From Rikenellaceae bacterium (lineage in GTDB: Bacteria; Bacteroidota; Bacteroidia; Bacteroidales; Rikenellaceae): a DNA stretch of 10,181 bases. This document shows, piece after piece, positions 6,028 to 10,181 of the stretch. Each line of letters starts with the position of its first letter. The stretch's first letter is position 1. Made by a program: the position numbers and the translations under genes. Below the pieces are notes generated by a model. That model did not search any database. It saw only the letters and a list, made by a program, of their open reading frames with translations, and was not told where the DNA came from. The stretch is from contig JAITVB010000236.1 of the NCBI GenBank assembly GCA_031286025.1, forward strand, positions 1 through 10,181. The letters are read 5' to 3'.

Positions 6028-7011
6028 TTAAAATGCGACGGGTTTTAAATCGAGTCCCGCCCGTTCGTTCAATCCGAACATTAGATTTAAATTTTGTACC
6101 GCTTGGCCGCTCGCTCCTTTCAATAAATTGTCGATACAACTGATGATCAATAGCTTGTCGCCGTGCTTTTCGAGGTGCAAAAAACACTTGTTGGTGTTGA
6201 CCACCTGTTTGAGGCTGATGTTCGCGTCGCTCACCCGGGTAAACTCCGCGTTTTTGTAAAACTCCTCATACAAGGCGCGGGCTTCGTCGAGCGAGAGAGG
6301 GCAATCGGTGTAAATCGAGGCGATGATACCCCGTGTGAAGTCGCCGCGATAGGGGACGAAATTGATCGTCCCGTCGAAATCGGGCGACAATCTTCGGACG
6401 GTTTGTCCGATTTCGTGCAAGTGTTGGTGTCCGAAAGCCTTGTAGACCGACAGGTTGTTGGCCCGCCAACTGAAATGTGAAGTCGACGAAAGCGATTGCC
6501 CCGCCCCGGTCGAACCGGTGGTGGCAGTCACGTGCACGTCGGCCGTCAGCAGGCCCTTGGCCGCAAGCGGCAGCAGGCCCAGTTGCAGGCAGGTGGCGAA
6601 ACAACCCGGATTGGCAATGTTTTTTGCCGCCGCGATCGCCTCGCGGTTCGTTTCGGGCAGGCCGTAAACAAACGTGCGCCCGTCGATCCCGTTACCCGGG
6701 GCCAAACGAAAATCTTGGCTCAGGTCAATGATCCGCACAGAAGGGGGAATCGGACGCTCTTCCAAAAATTTCCGGGCATCGCCATGGCCCACGCACAGGA
6801 GAAGCACATCGACATCCGTCGAAAAGTCGGCGGTAAACCGCATCGTGGTATCGCCCAACAGGTCGACATGCACCTCATAGAGGTACTTCCCGGAATTGCT
6901 GTTGCTGTGCACGAACGTCAATTCCACATCGGGATGGCGGATCAGCAACCGGACCGCTTCGCCGCCCGTGTAGCCCGCCCCGCCGATAATGCCCGCCTTG
7001 ATCTTTTTCAT
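6028..7011 (-). CDS. argC: N-acetyl-gamma-glutamyl-phosphate reductase
   Basis: This NADPH-dependent reductase converts N-acyl-glutamyl-phosphate to the semialdehyde, the third arginine step. It has 327 residues, in the normal range for the shorter type. The Rossmann motif GGAGYTGGE spans 10-18. The catalytic Cys137 sits in ANPGCFATC (133-141). The histidine-containing block AFGHQHLHEIGQ (192-203) should supply the general base. VPYRGDFTRG (219-228) is the form of the substrate loop that I associate with Bacteroidetes. It starts 6 bp after argG and is clearly co-transcribed with it. Confidence 0.95.
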   Translation of the reverse strand: MKKIKAGIIGGAGYTGGEAVRLLIRHPDVELTFVHSNSNSGKYLYEVHVDLLGDTTMRFTADFSTDVDVLLLCVGHGDARKFLEERPIPPSVRIIDLSQDFRLAPGNGIDGRTFVYGLPETNREAIAAAKNIANPGCFATCLQLGLLPLAAKGLLTADVHVTATTGSTGAGQSLSSTSHFSWRANNLSVYKAFGHQHLHEIGQTVRRLSPDFDGTINFVPYRGDFTRGIIASIYTDCPLSLDEARALYEEFYKNAEFTRVSDANISLKQVVNTNKCFLHLEKHGDKLLIISCIDNLLKGASGQAVQNLNLMFGLNERAGLDLKPVAF

Positions 7012-7017
7012 AGCGCG

Positions 7018-8223
7018 TTATTTTTCTTCGATATCCCGATTCACCTTGTGGTAAATCATTGTCTGATTGCCGAAAATTTTGCCGAAGCCGACCACATCCT
7101 GACCGGTCCAGGCGTTGTTCATGATTTCGCCATAGCTGCCGAAAGCGCTCGACATCAGATCGTGTTTCGAGTTGATGCCCACCACTACGAAGCGGTAAGG
7201 CAATAGTTTTACGAATACGTCGCCGGTGACCGTCCGTTGGCTGCTGCCGAGCATCGCTTCAATATCGCGCATCACCGGATCGTAGTACTGGCCCTCGTGC
7301 AGGTGGTTGCCATAAAATGCGGCGATCTGGTCTTTCCAGAACAGTTGCCATTTTGTAAGCGTATGTTTTTCAAGCATGTGATGGGCTTTTATGATCACCA
7401 TCGGGGCGGCGGCTTCGAAACCTACACGGCCCTTGATGCCGATGATCGTGTCGCCCACGTGCATATCGCGGCCGATGGCAAAGGGGGCCGCCATCGCCTG
7501 CAACGCCCGGATGGCCTCGGTCGGATGGCCGAACTTTTTACCGTTGACCGCCACCAGTTCACCTTTTTCGAAAGTGAGGACGACCTCTTCTTCGTCCGTG
7601 CGCGTGAGTTGCGACGGGTAAGCTTCTTCGGGCAGGGTTTTCGATGAGGAGAGAGTTTCTTTCCCTCCGACCGACGTGCCCCAAATGCCCTGGTTGATCG
7701 AATATTCGGCCTTTTTAAAGTCCATGTCGACACCCTTCGCACACAGGTATTCGATCTCCTCCTCGCGGCTCAGCTTCTTCTCGCGCACCAGGGCGATAAT
7801 CTCGATGCCCGGGGCGAGTGTGTTGAAAATCATGTCGAAACGCACCTGGTCGTTGCCGGCGCCGGTCGACCCGTGGCAGATACAGTCGGCCTTCATCGCT
7901 TTGGCGTGGTTGGCGATGGCCGTCGCCTGCGAAATGCGTTCGGCGCTTACCGACAGCGGATAGGCGCCGTTCTTGAGTACGTTGCCGAAGACCATATATT
8001 TGATGCAGGTGTCGTAATATTCTTTCGTCACGTCGATACATTCGTGCGTGGCCACACCCAAAGCCAACGCACGTTTTTCGATCGCATCGAGCTCGGTCGG
8101 CGAAAAACCGCCCGTGTTGACGATCACCGAATGGACCTCAAGGCCCATCTCTTTCGACAGGTAAATGGCGCAATACGACGTATCGAGCCCGCCGCTGAAC
8201 GCCAAAACAACTTTTTTCTTCAT
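7018..8223 (-). CDS. argG: Argininosuccinate synthase
   Basis: It joins citrulline and aspartate with ATP to give argininosuccinate. The protein has 401 residues, a normal length. The N-terminal PP-loop reads AFSGGLDTSY (8-17), and the conserved ICHGSTGAGNDQVRFD (115-130) and SINQGIWGTSVGGKE (175-189) are exact family signatures for ATP, aspartate and citrulline binding. It is the first gene of the tightly spaced argG-argC-argD block and is separated from the upstream GNAT gene by 179 bp of hairpin-rich sequence. The ligand citrulline must come from a transcarbamylase that is not in this window. Confidence 0.97.
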   Translation of the reverse strand: MKKKVVLAFSGGLDTSYCAIYLSKEMGLEVHSVIVNTGGFSPTELDAIEKRALALGVATHECIDVTKEYYDTCIKYMVFGNVLKNGAYPLSVSAERISQATAIANHAKAMKADCICHGSTGAGNDQVRFDMIFNTLAPGIEIIALVREKKLSREEEIEYLCAKGVDMDFKKAEYSINQGIWGTSVGGKETLSSSKTLPEEAYPSQLTRTDEEEVVLTFEKGELVAVNGKKFGHPTEAIRALQAMAAPFAIGRDMHVGDTIIGIKGRVGFEAAAPMVIIKAHHMLEKHTLTKWQLFWKDQIAAFYGNHLHEGQYYDPVMRDIEAMLGSSQRTVTGDVFVKLLPYRFVVVGINSKHDLMSSAFGSYGEIMNNAWTGQDVVGFGKIFGNQTMIYHKVNRDIEEK

Positions 8224-8244
8224 ATCGCTTGAGTTTTTTGATTT

Positions 8245-8331
8245 TCAATTTAAAAACGCCCGCCCGTTTCGTCGTGCGGAGAGTACCCCGGTTCTGAAAG
8301 ACTCTATCGGCTTCCAAAGCGGAGCATACAT
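8245..8331 (-). promoter_or_regulatory. Possible leader ORF and hairpin before argG
   Basis: A 28-codon frame (ATG 8331, TGA ending at 8245) stops 21 bp before argG and holds four arginines encoded AGA, CGA, CGA and CGG, at codons 13, 20, 21 and 24. Overlapping its end is an imperfect GC hairpin (8257-8278: C-G, G-C, C-G, A·G mismatch, C-G, G-C, A·G mismatch) followed on the minus strand by TTTTT (8256-8252). This arrangement resembles an amino-acid attenuator, but the frame is short, the hairpin weak, and neither is recognised from a known family. Confidence 0.22.
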
Positions 8332-8363
8332 GAAGTACGTGGGTATTGAACGTCGAATCTTTT

Positions 8364-8391
8364 AAAAACGAGGCGCCATACGTGCGGCCTC
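8364..8391 (-). terminator. Possible terminator or attenuator after the GNAT gene
   Basis: On the minus strand GAGGC (8391-8387) pairs with GCCTC (8374-8370). A bulged C and two further pairs, with a 7-nt loop, extend the stem, and GTTTTTAAAAG follows. It begins 12 bp after the GNAT stop. It would reduce read-through into argG unless argG has its own promoter; I found no convincing TAnnTTTG element in the gap. Confidence 0.4.
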
Positions 8392-8402
8392 CAAACGCAC
8401 TA

Positions 8403-8957
8403 TCACTTTTTGCCATCTGCTTCCGGGTCAAAGAGCATCGCCGTACACAGGCAATTTTTACGCTCTTTGCTTTGGAGAATGGCATAGTTCACACAACTTT
8501 CGCATCCCTTCCAGAACGCTTCGTCGTCGGTCAACTCCGAATACGTCACCGGACGGTAACCCAGTTCCGAGTTGATCTTCATCACCGCCAGGCCGGTCGT
8601 GAGGCCGAAGAGTTTCGCCCCCGGATATTTTTCGAGCGAAAGTTCGAAAGTCTTGGTCTTGATCGCCCGGGCGAGGCCCGCCTTGCGGAATTCGGGATTG
8701 ATGATCAGCCCCGAATTGGCCACATAATGGCCGTGGCCCCAGGTTTCGATATACGAAAAACCGGCCCAACGGCCCTCCTTGTGGAAGGCGATCACCGCCT
8801 TGCCTTCGCGCATTTTACCGGCTACGTATTCCGGACTGCGGCGGGCGATGCCCGTGCCGCGAGCCTGGGCCGAAGCCGCCATTTCGTCGCAGATTTCCGG
8901 GGCATACTTTACGTGTGCCCCGAAAGCGACTAATACGTCGAAATCACTGATTGTCAT
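8403..8957 (-). CDS. GNAT acyltransferase, probable N-acylglutamate synthase
   Basis: A 184-residue GNAT-fold enzyme. The acyl-CoA pyrophosphate loop is visible as FRKAGLARAI (90-99), after the beta-4 strand SGLIINPE (82-89). It is the first gene of the arginine operon, in the position where Bacteroides carries a GNAT protein thought to make the first acylated glutamate (acetyl or succinyl), replacing classical ArgA/ArgJ. That role is from remembered family context and gene order, not from catalytic residues here. The C-terminus has four cysteines in two pairs, GCESC (151-155) and NCLC (168-171), spaced like a metal site, which is unusual for a plain GNAT. There is no amino-acid-kinase regulatory domain as in E. 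coli ArgA. The start at 8957 lies about 260 nt from the predicted transcription start. Confidence 0.8.
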   Translation of the reverse strand: MTISDFDVLVAFGAHVKYAPEICDEMAASAQARGTGIARRSPEYVAGKMREGKAVIAFHKEGRWAGFSYIETWGHGHYVANSGLIINPEFRKAGLARAIKTKTFELSLEKYPGAKLFGLTTGLAVMKINSELGYRPVTYSELTDDEAFWKGCESCVNYAILQSKERKNCLCTAMLFDPEADGKK

Positions 8958-9100
8958 TGTTATAGGAATGGGTGTGAAGAAAAACGAAAACGAGGGTCAC
9001 AAAAACACGCCTGATCGCAGGCCATCATAAAAAATCTTCCGGTACGTAACCGAAAAACTATCGTCGTCGTCTTTCTATCGAGCGTTGGTAGGCCCGCGCG

Positions 9101-9122
9101 ACAGCGCAAGCACTTGCGCTGT
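9101..9122. repeat. Inverted repeat in the arginine-operon leader
   Basis: ACAGCGCAAG (9101-9110) and CTTGCGCTGT (9113-9122) are perfect 10-bp reverse complements with CA between them. As DNA it could be an operator downstream of the promoter. As RNA the 2-nt loop would open to a tetraloop on a 9-bp stem. It is not followed by a T-tract on either strand, so it is not a terminator. Confidence 0.6.
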
Positions 9123-9223
9123 TCGCAGAAATAAGGATCGTTCCGTTGCGGTACATTTTCGGACCTGTTTGATTGAGACAGTGCCTTCCGGGTGGCTCCC
9201 GGCACTCGGAGTTTTTACGGAGG

Positions 9224-9257
9224 CAAAGATAGGGAGAAAACCGTTATGTAACGCAAA
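9224..9257 (-). promoter_or_regulatory. Promoter of the arginine operon
   Basis: On the minus strand TATCTTTG (9231-9224) is a perfect Bacteroidetes -7 element. The nearest TTTG (9257-9254) lies 22 bp upstream, slightly longer than the usual 19-21, and is taken from the T-tract end of the preceding terminator. Transcription would begin near 9217. Confidence 0.6.
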
Positions 9258-9282
9258 AAAGGGGAAATTATTCCCCTTTTTT
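9255..9282 (-). terminator. Symmetric terminator after the nitroreductase gene
   Basis: AAAAAAGGGGAA (9255-9266) and TTCCCCTTTTTT (9271-9282) form a 12-bp perfect stem with a 4-nt ATTA loop, giving a T-tract on both strands. It lies about 90 bp past the nitroreductase stop and ends the hydrolase-nitroreductase transcript. The arrangement would also stop plus-strand transcription. Confidence 0.85.
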
Positions 9283-9371
9283 ACAATTTGTCGGATTTTA
9301 AACCGGTTAGTCGTTGTCGTTGAGTTGGAAAAGTTCTTCGATCGGACGAAACATACGGCCTTCAGGCGGCG

Positions 9372-9941
9372 TTATTTGATCAGGATGTCGTCGAGCGAGC
9401 GTTTCGGGACATAATGCACGCTCTGCTCGTCGCGGTAGTATTTGATGTCGCCGTCGCGTAAAGGTACGATCGCCGCCTCTTCTTTCGGCACGCCGAGCGC
9501 GATGACCAACACCGGGGTCAGGTTTTCCGACAGCCCAAGCGTCCGGACGATCTCCTCGCGGCGGATCGAGCCGATCATGCAGCCGCCGAGGCCCGCCTCA
9601 ACCGCTCCCAGAAGGATGGTCTGGGCGGCGATGCCTTCGTCCCACTTGTTTTCGGGACCGATCGACGTATCGCAGCACAGCACGATATAGGCTGACGGAC
9701 ATTCGCCTTCCTCCGGGCCGTCCCATTCCTTGAGGTAACCCGCCCAAGCGAGTGCAGGGTAGAGCGTTGCGCATTCCGCAGGATCATTGACCACGGCATA
9801 TTTCAACACCTGCAGGTTGCGGCCCGAAGCTGTCAATCGCGCCAATTCGACCAACGAGACCAACAACTCGCGGCTCACTCGCCGCTCCTGGCGGAAACGG
9901 CGGCAACTGCGGTTTTTCATCACGATCTCTTTCAGAGCCAT
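9372..9941 (-). CDS. Nitroreductase-family flavoprotein
   Basis: A 189-residue FMN-dependent oxidoreductase of the nitroreductase fold, cytoplasmic, likely using NAD(P)H on an unknown substrate. Typical marks are NRSCRRF (10-16), whose arginines contact the FMN phosphate, the ASGRNLQ segment (38-44, corresponding to the usual SxxNxQ), EGIAAQTILLGAVEAGLGGCMIGS (102-125, the core helix and flavin loop) and a C-terminal arm. The length matches the short, single-domain group. It starts 14 bp after the alpha/beta hydrolase stop on the same strand, so the two probably share a transcript. The sequence does not say whether it acts on nitro compounds, quinones or another electron acceptor. Confidence 0.9.
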   Translation of the reverse strand: MALKEIVMKNRSCRRFRQERRVSRELLVSLVELARLTASGRNLQVLKYAVVNDPAECATLYPALAWAGYLKEWDGPEEGECPSAYIVLCCDTSIGPENKWDEGIAAQTILLGAVEAGLGGCMIGSIRREEIVRTLGLSENLTPVLVIALGVPKEEAAIVPLRDGDIKYYRDEQSVHYVPKRSLDDILIK

Positions 9942-9955
9942 CGGGTTGCGGGATT

Positions 9956-10181
9956 TTACTCGATGATCTTAATGTCTTTCAACCACTTCAAGTAGAGGTG
10001 TTTCCACTCTTCGTGGTACTTGAAATCGGCATTGAATCCCCAACCATGGCCGCCGTTCGGAAAAATGTAAAGGGCCGACGACACCTTCTTGGCATTCAGG
10101 GCTTGGAAATAGATGGCGCTTTGCGGGGCCAGACGGTCGTCGGAACTAACGAAGATCAGCGACGGCGGCGTATTTTCGGTC
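9956..10181 (-). CDS. Alpha/beta hydrolase (esterase/lipase type), C-terminal part
   Basis: Only the last 75 codons are in the window; the N-terminus and nucleophile lie beyond the right edge. The fragment begins with TENTPPSLIFVSSDDRLAP, where the Asp of SSDDRLAP is the expected acid. NGGHGWGF near the end supplies the catalytic His. It closes with EEWKHLYLKWLKDIKIIE. This pattern is characteristic of BD-FAE/acetyl-xylan-esterase-like hydrolases (COG0657 type), many of which in gut Bacteroidetes are secreted and act on plant glycans. Substrate and secretion cannot be judged from this part. The gene is 14 bp upstream of the nitroreductase. Confidence 0.8.
   Translation of the reverse strand, partial: TENTPPSLIFVSSDDRLAPQSAIYFQALNAKKVSSALYIFPNGGHGWGFNADFKYHEEWKHLYLKWLKDIKIIE

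Larger units (their letters stand above)
8958..9371. other. Intergenic region and long leader of the arginine operon
   Basis: These 414 bp contain no convincing gene. From right to left they hold a terminator (9255-9282), the operon promoter (9224-9257) and a leader of about 260 nt with two strong inverted repeats. The first is AGTGCC/GGCACT (9180-9185 with 9201-9206), with an inner GGG/CCC pair. The second is at 9101-9122. A GTG-initiated open frame (9205-8960) spans the leader and ends 2 bp before the GNAT ATG. It has 12 arginines in 81 codons but no recognisable domain. Confidence 0.5.

Noticed and set aside
6496..7206. Plus-strand open frame of 236 codons opposite argC and argG
   Set aside because: It is antisense to conserved arginine genes and has shadow-type composition.
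9307..9354. 15-codon minus-strand frame after the nitroreductase (ends FRPIEELFQLNDND)
   Set aside because: Its composition looks protein-like, but it is too short to support, has no start signal, and could be chance. A frameshifted extension of the nitroreductase is unlikely because the nitroreductase has a normal length.
9085..9414. 109-codon plus-strand frame through the arginine-operon promoter
   Set aside because: It crosses a strong bidirectional terminator and the end of the nitroreductase gene and has no domain.
1..10181. A defence system, mobile element, phage gene, CRISPR array or secondary-metabolite cluster
   Set aside because: I looked for recombinases, transposases, nucleases, toxin-antitoxin pairs, repeat-spacer arrays and biosynthetic enzymes on both strands and found none. 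The window is mainly housekeeping and amino-acid biosynthesis genes.

Overview
The window looks like chromosomal DNA of a Bacteroidales bacterium, and the fairly GC-rich coding style suggests an Alistipes/Rikenellaceae-type genome (inference). The evidence is promoters of the Bacteroidetes form (TTTG, 19-22 bp, TAnnTTTG), A-rich translation starts without strong Shine-Dalgarno sequences, a ribosomal protein S16 with a long acidic tail, and an arginine cluster that begins with a GNAT acyltransferase. I see no mobile element, CRISPR array, tRNA or rRNA.

Layout. At the left edge (minus strand) are the first codons of uxaC, glucuronate isomerase. A 426-bp divergent intergenic region follows. Then, on the plus strand, come an ECF sigma factor and an unnamed 49-residue acidic protein, closed by a strong intrinsic terminator. 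Everything to the right is on the minus strand. Read in the direction of transcription from the right edge, it runs: (a) the C-terminal part of an alpha/beta hydrolase and a small nitroreductase-family flavoprotein, ended by a symmetric terminator; (b) an arginine operon with its own promoter and a roughly 260-nt structured leader, containing a GNAT acyltransferase, a 179-bp gap with terminator-like hairpins, then argG, argC and argD tightly packed, ended by a terminator; (c) argB as a separate unit; (d) rpsP from a textbook Bacteroidetes promoter, then rimM and a D-2-hydroxyacid dehydrogenase, ended by a terminator.

The GNAT enzyme (probable N-acylglutamate synthase), ArgB, ArgC and ArgD form the acyl-protected route from glutamate to acyl-ornithine. 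ArgG acts after the carbamoyl-transfer step. The transcarbamylase, the deacylase and argH are not in the window. Some Bacteroidetes use N-succinyl rather than N-acetyl intermediates, and the sequence alone does not settle which applies here. rpsP-rimM is a ribosome protein/maturation pair, with a dehydrogenase where many bacteria carry trmD.

Most of the window is ordinary housekeeping sequence. The least explained items are a perfect 42-bp palindrome lying between two convergent terminators, the structured non-coding stretches before the GNAT gene and before argG, the cysteine cluster at the end of the GNAT protein, and the small acidic protein behind the sigma factor where an anti-sigma gene might be expected.
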